From: a virus
Virus record (IMG/VR): IMGVR_UViG_3300025000_000194
Coordinates: 1 to 43,206 of that record
Direction: 5' to 3' (one strand)
Length of the DNA: 43,206 nt
Shown: positions 21,354-31,229 of the stretch, piece after piece
How the letters are laid out: every line of letters starts with the position of its first letter
Position numbering within the stretch: position 1 is the first letter of the stretch
Made by a program: the position numbers and the translations under genes
The notes under the pieces: model-generated
The model's input: only the letters and a program-made list of their open reading frames with translations
Told to the model about the DNA's origin: nothing
Databases searched by the model: none

Positions 21354-24097
21354 GTGATTATTTAGAATTAGGGTTTGATTACAATATTGAGAAAAGAGAT
21401 TTATCTGAAAGCTCTGCTTACTCAAGCCTTGATTCCGAGTTATCATCTGTAAGTGGGTTTTATGCTGGGGCTGCGGCAAGTGGTATCCCAACTGGGAGCA
21501 TATCATTATCACAAACAACAATTGATACTCTGGTTTTTAATCAAGCAATAAAGTTCGGTAAAACTGATTTTACTGACACAATAGCAGGAGGGATTCTTGG
21601 CTTTAATGGCAAAGATGAACAATTTGTTTTGGGTGATTCGTCGAGTCACATGGATTGGAATTATACTACTGCGGATTTTTTAACTATCACGAATGCTGCT
21701 ATTTCGGGTACTTTAACCGCTAGTAATATTCACATCCCCGATATCAACACTACTGCTAATTCTTTTCATGCAGAATCTGATGGGGATACTTGGTGGGGAT
21801 GTACTCAAACTAATTGGACAGCAAACCATGAGAACGCCAACGCTTATATATTAAATACCGGAGAAGCAAAATTTAAAAATGTTACTTTATCAACAAATGT
21901 AACCTTATCAGGATTACAATCTGGCTCTGAAATAGGGATACAAGGCTGGCAGTCAACATTAATATTCTCAGCTACTGATAGTGACACGGTTGCATGGACG
22001 GCTGGTGCGATAACCTTACTTGATGGAACTGTTTACACAATTTCAGGCGGGAATACTGGGAATATGGCTGCATTGACTTATATTTATTTAGCTATTGCAA
22101 CGTCAACTACAGTTTTACAAACAACAACCACGGCTACAAATGCTGTAGGTTCAGGTAAAATCTTGGTTGCAGTAGCTCAAAATAATACAGAAGTTACAAA
22201 GGATGCTACATTCCAAGCATTCGGTGGATCAGGAGGTATAGGAACCTTTATCACAGCTGATAATATCGCCGCAGACACAATCACGGCTAATGAGATTGCT
22301 GCAAATACTATCACCGGCACAGAAATCTTAACAATGAGTATATCAGGTAAGACTTGCTTATTTGATACAGGTACAGTTGGAGGATGGACAATGAGTTCTG
22401 GATTATTAACTGCTGCTAATACACGAAGTAAAATAATCCATGCTTGCGAAGCTTATGATAGTTCAATTTATGGGTCTTGGATGGTTGGTACTGGGGACAC
22501 GGTGAATTTAATAACTGATACTTCTGTATTTAAGTATCATGGTAGCTCTGTTTCATTCGATGTTGATGTGTCAGCATCTATTAATGATTATTCAAGGATT
22601 GATTTCAATCCTTCTCCAGCGATAGATTTATCTGCTTATGAAGATACTGGTAAAATGAGATTATGGATTTATATTCCCAGTGTAACAAATTTTACTTCGG
22701 TACGTTTGTTTTGGGGGACGGATGGGGGTAATTCTTGGAATAAAACTGTAACTACGCAAAAAGATGGTAGCTCATTTGAAAATGGATGGAATTTGATCGA
22801 ATTTGACTGGGCAACAGCATCTATAACGGGCACTCCAAATGCCGCTGATATCACTTTTTTTTACATAAGGGTTAATTATACTTCTTCATATACAGATCAA
22901 ACTGGATTTAGAGTTAATGATTTCCGTATTTTCTCAGCTACACAAGGAGAAATTCAAACAAGTTCTACTTTATATGATACTGGTGGAATGCTTTTAAATT
23001 CAGCTGGTTTATATGGATTTAATAGTTCTGGCCAGGGTTCCATAGGATTAGATGCTGATAATGGAAATTTTTATTTTTTAAATAGTGCGGGATCAGGGAT
23101 AAAGGGTGATTCAAACTCAATACAAGTAATGGGTTCTCTTTTAAATGTAGGTGATGGCTCCGACGGAGCATTGAATGTAACATCTGGGACAACAACCATC
23201 GACTTAGGAAGTGTTGATGTCGTAGTTAAAAACTACACCTCAATTAATGTTTCAAGCGGTGCAACATTAGCCTTTTCAAATCCTGGGACGAATGGGACTT
23301 TGATTGTTTTGAAATCTCAAGGAAATATCACTGTTGCAGGGACTATTAATGCAAGTGGTATGGGTGGGGCTGGAGGAACTGGTGGAGTATCCCCATTAGG
23401 TGACGGTACAGATGGTGCACGGGGGAATACAATATTGGCTCAATTTTCTCAAGGTAATGGTGGACAGGCGTCGACGGCAACAAATACAACTTCTGCAACT
23501 GTAGAAAACATTTTTGGGTTATCAGCAGGAATTATAAAAATTGGATGCGGTTCTGGTGGTGGTGCAGGTGGTGGTGGTTCTACAGATGCGAACGATGGAG
23601 ACGGTGGTGCAGGTGGACGTGGTGGCGGAGGGTTAGCTATTTTATGTGGTGGGTATTACAATTTTACAGGCACTATTAATGTAAGTGGTGTTAATGGAAC
23701 CAGTGGGCAAGCATATCAAGCCGCTAACCGTGCAGGAGGTGGTGGCGGCGGCGGTGGTGCATCTGGAACTATTTTTGTTGCATATAATAAATTAACCGCA
23801 AATACTGGGACATATACAATGAATGGTGGTAATGGCGCAGCAGGTGGTAATGGGAATACGGTTATAGGCCCTGGTGGTGGGGCAGGAGGTGCAGCTGGTA
23901 ATAATCGTCAATCTGGCGGGTATGGTGGTGGTGGTGGTATTGGTGGTGCCCCCGCAGCTGGCAGCGCTGGTGCAAATGGGCAAGGTACTGGAGGCACAGC
24001 AGGCGCGGCTGGAGCCGGCGCTGGTAATGGAGGTGGCGGAGGAGGAGGTGGCGCAGGAGGAGACAAGATTATTGCAGCCTTAAATCAATTATTTTAA
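21350..24097 (+). CDS. Tail fibre or tip with Gly-rich C-terminus
   Basis: The 915-residue protein starts at the ATGA overlap. Residues about 95-330 carry host-specificity features, including DTITANEIAANTITGTEI. A beta-sandwich region (about 380-540) includes SRIDFNPSPAIDLSAYE and LRLWI-type strands. The last 260 residues are dominated by poly-Gly blocks separated by short strands (GTINASGMGGAGGTGG, GGGGGGGGASGTIFVAY). This pattern occurs in receptor-binding adhesins that pack as polyglycine II helices. It is a good candidate for the receptor-binding protein. Confidence 0.75.
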   Translation: MSDYLELGFDYNIEKRDLSESSAYSSLDSELSSVSGFYAGAAASGIPTGSISLSQTTIDTLVFNQAIKFGKTDFTDTIAGGILGFNGKDEQFVLGDSSSHMDWNYTTADFLTITNAAISGTLTASNIHIPDINTTANSFHAESDGDTWWGCTQTNWTANHENANAYILNTGEAKFKNVTLSTNVTLSGLQSGSEIGIQGWQSTLIFSATDSDTVAWTAGAITLLDGTVYTISGGNTGNMAALTYIYLAIATSTTVLQTTTTATNAVGSGKILVAVAQNNTEVTKDATFQAFGGSGGIGTFITADNIAADTITANEIAANTITGTEILTMSISGKTCLFDTGTVGGWTMSSGLLTAANTRSKIIHACEAYDSSIYGSWMVGTGDTVNLITDTSVFKYHGSSVSFDVDVSASINDYSRIDFNPSPAIDLSAYEDTGKMRLWIYIPSVTNFTSVRLFWGTDGGNSWNKTVTTQKDGSSFENGWNLIEFDWATASITGTPNAADITFFYIRVNYTSSYTDQTGFRVNDFRIFSATQGEIQTSSTLYDTGGMLLNSAGLYGFNSSGQGSIGLDADNGNFYFLNSAGSGIKGDSNSIQVMGSLLNVGDGSDGALNVTSGTTTIDLGSVDVVVKNYTSINVSSGATLAFSNPGTNGTLIVLKSQGNITVAGTINASGMGGAGGTGGVSPLGDGTDGARGNTILAQFSQGNGGQASTATNTTSATVENIFGLSAGIIKIGCGSGGGAGGGGSTDANDGDGGAGGRGGGGLAILCGGYYNFTGTINVSGVNGTSGQAYQAANRAGGGGGGGGASGTIFVAYNKLTANTGTYTMNGGNGAAGGNGNTVIGPGGGAGGAAGNNRQSGGYGGGGGIGGAPAAGSAGANGQGTGGTAGAAGAGAGNGGGGGGGGAGGDKIIAALNQLF

Positions 24098-24113
24098 TAA
24101 TAACTTTAAATAA

Positions 24114-24428
24114 ATGTCACAATATCCTTTAAGAATAAAACTAAAAAAAAATTCATTAAATTTCCATGAAGGCGCTCAGTTTGGGTTAAAAATCATTCAA
24201 ATTAATGGATTAAAACAATATCTCTATATTGAATCAGAAACTGGGGCTATAATAAGTGCTGATTTATACTATACAAATAAAGAAGTTTTTGATGATATTT
24301 CCCCATCTATCGGTTATTATAAAGATGAGGTAGGTGAAGAAAAAATAATTGAATATTTTGAAGGAGATGAATATATTGAAAAATTAAAAAATAATGACAA
24401 TTTTTATACTGAATCTAAAAATCAATAA
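24114..24428 (+). CDS. Hypothetical protein after the tail fibre gene (104 aa)
   Basis: The product is acidic with a beta-rich first half (GLKIIQINGLKQYLYIESET) and an acidic Tyr-rich end (EYFEGDEYIEKL). The position directly after a fibre gene suits a fibre assembly factor, but nothing in the sequence proves this. No family is recognised. Confidence 0.5.
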   Translation: MSQYPLRIKLKKNSLNFHEGAQFGLKIIQINGLKQYLYIESETGAIISADLYYTNKEVFDDISPSIGYYKDEVGEEKIIEYFEGDEYIEKLKNNDNFYTESKNQ

Positions 24429-24430
24429 TT

Positions 24431-26014
24431 ATGTCAACAAATTACCAACAATCAGCTTCTCAGTACCTAAAAAGTAAAGGTATAACTATGGATGTTAGAC
24501 AAGTTGTTGACCGAGAACTTTTAGACAATATTAGTGATATTGTGGGTGCTCTCTCAAGAGGAGATAAAACAAAACTAAATGAAGAAGAATTAAATAAATC
24601 ATTTTTAAAAGCTAGAACGGCACTTGCTAATTTTGGTAGTATTGTTAGTAGTGATCGGGTTAAAACTTATAATGAACTTAGAAATCGTCTAATAAATGAG
24701 TTCGGTTTAAATATAGAAGTACCTGAACTTTCAGCAGATGAAATAAAAACGGAACAAGAACTTTTCCCATCAATGACAAGTAATGGAACAGGACAGCCTA
24801 AAATTTCAAGTGAAGATTTGAATACTTTTAAAAATATTGATTCAGCTTATCAATCTTGGAAATCAACACAAAATGAACAAGATAGATTAAAAAGTTTAGA
24901 TACCATATCCACAGAGCCAATGGCTAAGGTAAAAACATCAAGTGAAGCAATTAAAACTAAATTAAAATTTACTGCAAGTGATTCAACAAAAGTTTTAGTT
25001 AAAAATAAGCAAACTGGTGAGCAACGAATGGTTTCTAAAGGTAGCCCATTAATAGGAAGTGTTTATGAGATAGTCCCTATTCAAGAAGGAGGGACAGGAG
25101 ATGGGATTAAACAAACAAATAATGTTAGCGAAAATGGAACAGGTAATGGGATTAAACAACTTATTACAGAAAATAATTCATCAAATACTACAAATGAAAC
25201 ACCATCAGGATATACACCAACTGGTGATCCGGTTTTTGATGCAATGATGGAGATAGTTATCCCATTAATTGAGCAAGAATATGGAGTAGATCAGCCACCT
25301 AGTGAGCTTACAGATGAACAATTAGCTAATATTGCAACCAAAGCGGAAGAACGATTCGGTCCTTATTATAAAGAACTCGAACGGCAAGCTTTAGAAGATT
25401 TTAATTATGAAAAAGCTGGGCTTGAAACTTCTTCAACAAGACAAAAAGAGGATTTTGTTAATCAATTAAAGGTTGGACAACAAGGTATTGAAGATCAAAT
25501 TTTGCAATTACAAACTGAAAAAACACGAGTTGAAGAAAATAAAACAAAAGCAGCGACACTTGAAGCCCGTAATTATGAACAAGCAGTTACAGATTCTCAA
25601 AATTATCTTGCTAATGTCGGACTCAGTCGTGGCGGGACTCGTGGTAAGACTGAATCAAAACTTGCAACACAAACATCAGAAAATCAAGCTAATATTGAAC
25701 AATCAGCCAAACGTAGCCAAGAAGAAATTGAAAGAGCTAGACAACAATCACTTCAAGGATTTGAACAACAATATGGATTATCCAACCTACCTACGGGAAT
25801 ATCTTATACAAGCCCTTATGATAATTTACAGGGATATTTACCAACAACTTATACAAGGGGGCAACAAGATATTTCAACAACTCAAGATCGGTTATCTAGT
25901 CTTTATGGTAGGGGGCAAACAGCGCTTGAAAATCAAAAATATGCTGACATTTTATCTCAAAAGGAATCAGAAAGAGCAAAAATGCTTGATTATTATTCTC
26001 AATTATATTCTTAA
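24431..26014 (+). CDS. Helical internal virion protein (527 aa)
   Basis: The protein is rich in Gln, Glu, Lys and Ser. The N-terminal domain is helical (VVDRELLDNISDIVGALSRG). A Thr/Asn-rich linker with two GDGIKQTNN-like copies follows (about 217-250), then PVFDAMMEIVIPLIEQEYG. The last 200 residues form long coiled coils (KVGQQGIEDQILQLQTEKTR) ending in a disordered tail. Its place between fibre genes and the giant 27198 gene suggests an ejection or internal virion protein. Confidence 0.55.
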   Translation: MSTNYQQSASQYLKSKGITMDVRQVVDRELLDNISDIVGALSRGDKTKLNEEELNKSFLKARTALANFGSIVSSDRVKTYNELRNRLINEFGLNIEVPELSADEIKTEQELFPSMTSNGTGQPKISSEDLNTFKNIDSAYQSWKSTQNEQDRLKSLDTISTEPMAKVKTSSEAIKTKLKFTASDSTKVLVKNKQTGEQRMVSKGSPLIGSVYEIVPIQEGGTGDGIKQTNNVSENGTGNGIKQLITENNSSNTTNETPSGYTPTGDPVFDAMMEIVIPLIEQEYGVDQPPSELTDEQLANIATKAEERFGPYYKELERQALEDFNYEKAGLETSSTRQKEDFVNQLKVGQQGIEDQILQLQTEKTRVEENKTKAATLEARNYEQAVTDSQNYLANVGLSRGGTRGKTESKLATQTSENQANIEQSAKRSQEEIERARQQSLQGFEQQYGLSNLPTGISYTSPYDNLQGYLPTTYTRGQQDISTTQDRLSSLYGRGQTALENQKYADILSQKESERAKMLDYYSQLYS

Positions 26015-26025
26015 AAAAACAATTA

Positions 26026-27198
26026 ATGGCTACAAATACACGTGAATTATCATTATATCAACAATATAAACAGGGATTGCTTACTCAAGATGAATATGCT
26101 AGACAACTACAATTAAGAAATTTAGGGAATATCTCAGAAACTAAACGAACATTACCACAAGAGACGCAATATCAGACTGCGGTTTATAATCAAGCTAGTA
26201 GTGATGTAGGTAAATATTCTAGCCCAACGACATTTGGGCAGAAATTAAAAGAAGCGATTCAAACAGCGATGGGGCAGGCTGGTGGGACTAAACTTATGGA
26301 AGAACGTAAAAACTTACGTGCTCAATTATTTGCAGCTCCTGATACGATGTATGCTCAAGAATCAGGGTTAACTAATTTATCTCCTGCTGAACAAAACCGT
26401 ATTATTGCACTCCGTGAGGGAGGATTGATGGGGCAGCTAGAAAATCTTGATTATGCCATTAACCAACGAGGACAGACTGCTAATGATCTTCTAGGTACTG
26501 GATTGGGGATTTACGATGAACAAAGGACTGAAGCGCAAAGGCAGGCTGACATGGCTGCACAACGTTTAGCATCAATTCAGCAATCTCAATCTGCACAGCA
26601 ACAAGCCTTACAAGATTATTATTCTTCACTTGGATATTCAATAAATCCTCAAACGGGAGATTTATCTCGTAATCTTGAAGGGTTAGGATTTGATTTAAAG
26701 AGTGGAGGAGGCGCAGTAAGTGCAAATGTTACACAAGATGATGTTACACAAGATGATGCTGGCTTTTTAAAGTTATTAGCTGAACAAGCTTCTTCTGGTA
26801 AAATAACAGATATGCAAGCATTCCAACAAATTGAGGACTCTTATAAAAATTCAGCTACACGTAATCCTAACTTGATTAGCCAATTAAAATATTTATATCA
26901 GCAGGCTAGACAAGAATTAGCACCTAAAATACCAGAATATACAGGGCAAGGATTGGATTATTTAGGTGAATTATTGAATGTAGGTGAATCTAGTAAAAAT
27001 TATAATGCTTTTAATCTTAATATCCCTACAGAACAAAATATTTCTAGTTTATCTAAAGACGAGATTCTAGCAGGAGTAATTGGTTCAGATACTACAGATG
27101 TACGTAATCAAAAAATGAATGATTATTATGGTGGGCAAAGGGGAATTCAACTATTGCCCACTTTAGACTCTGTTTATAATTATATATTTGGAAATTAA
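26026..27198 (+). CDS. Gln-rich virion protein (390 aa)
   Basis: It opens with a helical repeat region (ELSLYQQYKQGLLTQDEYAR, ending LQLRNLG), then coiled coils with many Gln (QRQADMAAQRLASIQQSQSA). A helical C-terminus contains SKDEILAGVIGSDTTDVRNQ. It resembles the preceding protein in composition and is probably another ejection or internal virion protein. It ends one base into the start codon of the next gene. Confidence 0.55.
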   Translation: MATNTRELSLYQQYKQGLLTQDEYARQLQLRNLGNISETKRTLPQETQYQTAVYNQASSDVGKYSSPTTFGQKLKEAIQTAMGQAGGTKLMEERKNLRAQLFAAPDTMYAQESGLTNLSPAEQNRIIALREGGLMGQLENLDYAINQRGQTANDLLGTGLGIYDEQRTEAQRQADMAAQRLASIQQSQSAQQQALQDYYSSLGYSINPQTGDLSRNLEGLGFDLKSGGGAVSANVTQDDVTQDDAGFLKLLAEQASSGKITDMQAFQQIEDSYKNSATRNPNLISQLKYLYQQARQELAPKIPEYTGQGLDYLGELLNVGESSKNYNAFNLNIPTEQNISSLSKDEILAGVIGSDTTDVRNQKMNDYYGGQRGIQLLPTLDSVYNYIFGN

Positions 27199-30100
27199 TG
27201 TCTACAATTTTAAACATATTATCATTAATAGGTAAGAATGTTGCAAAGAACCATGAGGTTCAGGATTTTTTAAAAAATCTTAATACTGTAACGCAACCTA
27301 TTCAAAAAGATTTTAAATCTGCATTTAATCAATATATGCAGCAACAAAATCAAGCTAAGACAAATACCACTATAAATTTAAGTGAATTAAGAAATTTATT
27401 TACTGAAAATAAACCTGCTATACCTTACGATGAATATTTACCAGAAGTTCCAACCCCATCTCAAGTAGGAAAAGGATTATTATCAATTTTAAATTTACCA
27501 ACGCAAATAGGTACTGGTGCAATAACTTCATTAAAAGGTGCTTTAAATTTGCCTGTTACAACTTCTTCCACACCTGACAAATATAATAAAGATATTTTAT
27601 CTAGTTTAGGATTAATAAAAAATCAACCTATTTTGTTAAAAGATATTTTGTCTAGGAATGAACAAATATCAATGCCGCAAAAAACTGATTTAATTAATCG
27701 AGCTAAAACCAGATTTGTAACTGGTTTTACAGGTAAAGAATCTATTTCTAAGAACCCATATATTTCTGAACCAGCAAGTATGCTGGCTGGATTAGCTGTG
27801 TTGAATTCTCCTAGATTAGTATCGTATGCTTCTGAAAAACTATTGCCTTCTGTTTTAGAAAAATTCTTACTTGAAAAGAAATTGATTCCTATTGAACAAT
27901 TAAAAGCATCTCAAGTGGGGGCTCCTGGTTCAACACAAGAAGCTACTGATTTTCTTAAAACTTTAACAGGGGCAGAACGAAAAGCTTATTTGATTGGGGA
28001 TAAAAAAGCAATTATAAAAGTTAAGCGTAATCTTATTGAAGACATAAAATCATTTAGTAATCAAATTATAAATGATTCTAAAGTATTCAATAATATGAAA
28101 GGCTCATTAGAGAGTGAATTGATTAGATATTCACCAAATGAATTACAGCAATTTTTAACAAATGTTAAAAGTACTGCGGCTTTTATTAAAATACCATTAA
28201 TTAAACAAGAGCAAGGGTTGACTAAAATACAACAAGAATTACCTATACCTCAACTAAGTTTACCTAAACCTATACCTCAACTAAGTTTACCTAAACCTAT
28301 ACCTCAACTAAGTTTACCTAAACCTAAAAAATTAATACAAAAAGAAAATAGAATATTTAAAGCATTAAACCCTAAAATTAATGTATTACCTAAAAATTTA
28401 AAACCTATTAGGTTATTTGAGAATATATCAAAAACAGCAACAACTCAAACTGTAACGAATGAACAGCAAGCATTAATAAATATTTTAAAATCAGATTTAA
28501 AACTGGGGCCAATTCAACTTAAAAAATTAGCTAAATCTTATACTGGAATTGATACTATTCAAGATATTACTAAACCAGAAGCAAGTGATTTTATTAAAAT
28601 ATTACAACAAATAAAACCAGGGAAATTAGGCAAACCATATTCAATCCCCAAAACTAAAGCATTAATTACTCAAGAGCAAGCATTAAAAACGTATAATGAA
28701 ATAGGTGTAGGTAGTCAAATACAAAGCCCAGAACGTGTTTTTAAAAGAATTGGGGCAACACAAGAAATAGCAAATCCTGTTGTAACTGTATTGGAAAAGA
28801 TGAGAGATAATATCGCAAATAAAGAAACATTAGTTAGAAAATGGCAAGATACAGTAGGCGCAAAAAAAAGGTTCAACAAAAAAAATAATAAATTACAATC
28901 TCGAAGAATTTTTGATGCAATTAATGATCCGCAAAATGCACAATTAATTCCTAAACAAAAAGAATTACAAGTTATTGATGATATTAAATCTCTATTAAAT
29001 GATTATGCTGATAAGCTTGATGAATCTTTAATAAAGCAAGGCTTACCTATCATAAATCGTAAAACTAATTACATAACTAATTTAATTCAGGAAGATGTTA
29101 AATTAGCGATAAAAGAAAAAAAACCGATAGACAGTTCTTTGCTTGCTATCCTAGATCAAATAACTCCTAAACAAATTTACGATCCTTTCTTGCAACGTCG
29201 CACTGGTGGTATGCCAATTCAAAGAGATATTTGGAAAGCTTTAAATGCTTATATATCCATGACAGAAAAAAAATTAGCTTTGGATCCTGTATTAAAGCAA
29301 ATAGCTCCTTTTATAAAATTACTCCCTCCAAACGCACAGAAATATACAAAATGGTGGATTTCAAATATTTTGGGTAGGCCTGCTGAATTGGATAGGTTGG
29401 TTGATGCTACTCTAAATTCATTTTTAAGTGTTTTAGGAAAAAAGAAAATTTCAATACCAGCTGATTTTAAAAAGGGTTTAAATGAAATGGAATTAGAAAT
29501 ACAAAGATTTTCAGTTAATAAGGCAGCAACAAAAAGTGTAGATACACTTAAAAAATATAATTATTTTAGTTTTATTGCATCAAATTTCAGAACAATGATT
29601 GTCAATCTTACACAACCTGTTGGTTCGATCGCTAATCAGCCAGGGATAATTAAACCAATTATTAATCAATCTTATGGATATTTAAAAGTATTCCAGAATA
29701 TATTTACTCAAAAGGGATGGGATAAAATGAAAGAATTAGGTATTTTAACGGATGTTAAAAAAGTTATTGATAGCGAGATGTCAGTCGATAAGGGGTCTTT
29801 AGGTGATTTATTAATGTGGAACATGAAACTTTCTGAATTTGTTAATCGAGTTTCAACAACTTATGCAGGTAAAAAGTCATATACTAATTTATTAAAAAAA
29901 GAAGGAATTAATTTAACTGAACAAGAAGGGATAGCATTAGGACGAGAATTTTCAAATATGGTTAATTTTAAATATAATATTGAACAGAAACCTAAACTTT
30001 TTTCTAATCCTATTGGTAGTTTATATTATCAATATTCTAGTTTTGCATTAAAACATGCAGAATTATTAGAGCAAATGGCCAAAAATTTAGGTAACAAAAA

Positions 30101-30488
30101 TCTAGTTCCTGACTTTGTTAATGCGGCAAGAAATGGAAAGGCAGTAGAATTTTTGAGAAATCAAGGTGCGCCTGTTAGAACCAGTTTATTAAAATATATT
30201 TTATATGCAGCTGTAACCAGTACAGCATTCTCATTAATAGGGATTAATTTTTGGGAGATGTTTTTTAAGGGTTTTATACCTAACCAATTTACAAAAATAC
30301 CAGAATTATTATCAGCAATAGCTCAAAGTGATTATTATTTAATAAAGCAGGCGGTTGGTGATATATTGACACCACCAAGTCTATCTAAAGGGTTAAAGGG
30401 TTTAATCCCTTTACAAACACAAGGGAAGCGTATAGTAAGAGCTACTTCTTTATCTCAACTTTTAGGCTTAACTCCTTTACAAAAATAA
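27198..30488 (+). CDS. Large internal virion or DNA-ejection protein
   Basis: The 1096-residue protein is the largest in the window. After a helical N-terminus come a Pro-rich linker (three copies of PIPQLSLPK, residues about 349-375) and then a long helical region with RRIFDAINDPQNAQLIPKQK and YISMTEKKLALDPVLKQIAP. It then has NYFSFIASNFRTMIVNLTQP and near the C-terminus a hydrophobic segment (YILYAAVTSTAFSLIGINFW). This layout is that of large ejection proteins that leave the head and cross the envelope. No transglycosylase motif is clear. Confidence 0.6.
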   Translation: MSTILNILSLIGKNVAKNHEVQDFLKNLNTVTQPIQKDFKSAFNQYMQQQNQAKTNTTINLSELRNLFTENKPAIPYDEYLPEVPTPSQVGKGLLSILNLPTQIGTGAITSLKGALNLPVTTSSTPDKYNKDILSSLGLIKNQPILLKDILSRNEQISMPQKTDLINRAKTRFVTGFTGKESISKNPYISEPASMLAGLAVLNSPRLVSYASEKLLPSVLEKFLLEKKLIPIEQLKASQVGAPGSTQEATDFLKTLTGAERKAYLIGDKKAIIKVKRNLIEDIKSFSNQIINDSKVFNNMKGSLESELIRYSPNELQQFLTNVKSTAAFIKIPLIKQEQGLTKIQQELPIPQLSLPKPIPQLSLPKPIPQLSLPKPKKLIQKENRIFKALNPKINVLPKNLKPIRLFENISKTATTQTVTNEQQALINILKSDLKLGPIQLKKLAKSYTGIDTIQDITKPEASDFIKILQQIKPGKLGKPYSIPKTKALITQEQALKTYNEIGVGSQIQSPERVFKRIGATQEIANPVVTVLEKMRDNIANKETLVRKWQDTVGAKKRFNKKNNKLQSRRIFDAINDPQNAQLIPKQKELQVIDDIKSLLNDYADKLDESLIKQGLPIINRKTNYITNLIQEDVKLAIKEKKPIDSSLLAILDQITPKQIYDPFLQRRTGGMPIQRDIWKALNAYISMTEKKLALDPVLKQIAPFIKLLPPNAQKYTKWWISNILGRPAELDRLVDATLNSFLSVLGKKKISIPADFKKGLNEMELEIQRFSVNKAATKSVDTLKKYNYFSFIASNFRTMIVNLTQPVGSIANQPGIIKPIINQSYGYLKVFQNIFTQKGWDKMKELGILTDVKKVIDSEMSVDKGSLGDLLMWNMKLSEFVNRVSTTYAGKKSYTNLLKKEGINLTEQEGIALGREFSNMVNFKYNIEQKPKLFSNPIGSLYYQYSSFALKHAELLEQMAKNLGNKNLVPDFVNAARNGKAVEFLRNQGAPVRTSLLKYILYAAVTSTAFSLIGINFWEMFFKGFIPNQFTKIPELLSAIAQSDYYLIKQAVGDILTPPSLSKGLKGLIPLQTQGKRIVRATSLSQLLGLTPLQK
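28242..28322 (+). repeat. Three exact 27-bp repeats (PIPQLSLPK)
   Basis: Three identical 27-base units encode the nine-residue unit PIPQLSLPK in a Pro-rich linker. Base identity between units indicates recent expansion. Confidence 0.9.
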
Positions 30489-30491
30489 TAT

Positions 30492-30746
30492 ATGCCTACA
30501 AATAAAAAAGGTTATATGGGGAATTACTACTTAAAGCATAAATCAAAATTCAATAATCCACAAGAGACAGCTAAACGAGCTGAACGGAATAAAGCTAGAC
30601 GAATGATGATTAAAGCAGGGAAAGTAAGAGTAGGGGACGGGAAAGATGTAGATCATAAAAAACCACTTCGATCTGGTGGTAAGACAACAAAATCAAATTT
30701 ACGGGTTATTTCTCGTAAATCTAATCGCGCCAGAAATGGCAAATAA
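30492..30746 (+). CDS. Small HNH-type protein
   Basis: The 84-residue basic protein has DVDHKKPLRSGGKTTKSNLR, the D-x-D-H-x-x-P-L, G-G and N-L spacing of small phage HNH endonucleases, with a basic NRARNGK tail. Free-standing phage HNH proteins of this size often assist packaging or are homing enzymes. Here it follows the ejection genes rather than terminase, so the role is open. Confidence 0.7.
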   Translation: MPTNKKGYMGNYYLKHKSKFNNPQETAKRAERNKARRMMIKAGKVRVGDGKDVDHKKPLRSGGKTTKSNLRVISRKSNRARNGK

Positions 30747-30766
30747 ATTATTCTTAATCCTAAAAA

Positions 30767-30913
30767 ATGGTTAAACGTTCAACTCATATGAAGAAAGGCA
30801 TGAAAGTAGGCAGTAAGGCAAAGACTAATATATTTATGGCAGCAAATCAGGGAATGAAGAATGCTGTAAAAGGTGCTCGTAGGCTAAATAATTATTTACG
30901 CAAAAAAAAATGA
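30767..30913 (+). CDS. Very basic small protein (48 aa)
   Basis: The ATG at 30767 opens 48 codons ending in a TGA that overlaps the ATG of the next gene. The product is Lys/Arg-rich (MKKGMKVGSKAKTNIF, then GARRLNNYLRKKK), probably helical and nucleic-acid or membrane binding. Gene order and the ATGA overlap support a real gene. No family is recognised. Confidence 0.55.
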   Translation: MVKRSTHMKKGMKVGSKAKTNIFMAANQGMKNAVKGARRLNNYLRKKK

Positions 30914-31221
30914 GTATAGACTTTGAAAAGGAAAATATACAACGAATCAATAAAACACTTGCAGAACATTCTCAAGATATTACCTTTTTGAAACAATCAT
31001 TTTCAAAATACGATGTTCAAATACAGGCTATCATTGATGCCCTAAAGCGTCTCGATGATTCTTTAAATAAAGCAGTTGATCGTATTGAAGACAAGTTTGT
31101 TACTAAAGATAAATTTGATTCTATAATGTCAGACGGTAAATACCAAAAATTGTGGTGGGGGCTTATTGGTGCCATAATAAGTTTTGTTTCAATTAGCTGT
31201 TTAGGCTATTTAACTTTTTAA
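30910..31221 (+). CDS. Holin-like or membrane-anchored coiled-coil protein
   Basis: The 103-residue protein has a coiled coil over residues about 1-75 (QIQAIIDALKRLDDSLNKAV) and one C-terminal membrane segment (WWGLIGAIISFVSISCLGYL). This is the layout of XhlA-like lysis partners. The lysin gene follows 8 bp later, which supports a lysis role. Confidence 0.6.
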   Translation: MSIDFEKENIQRINKTLAEHSQDITFLKQSFSKYDVQIQAIIDALKRLDDSLNKAVDRIEDKFVTKDKFDSIMSDGKYQKLWWGLIGAIISFVSISCLGYLTF

Positions 31222-31229
31222 CATAAACT

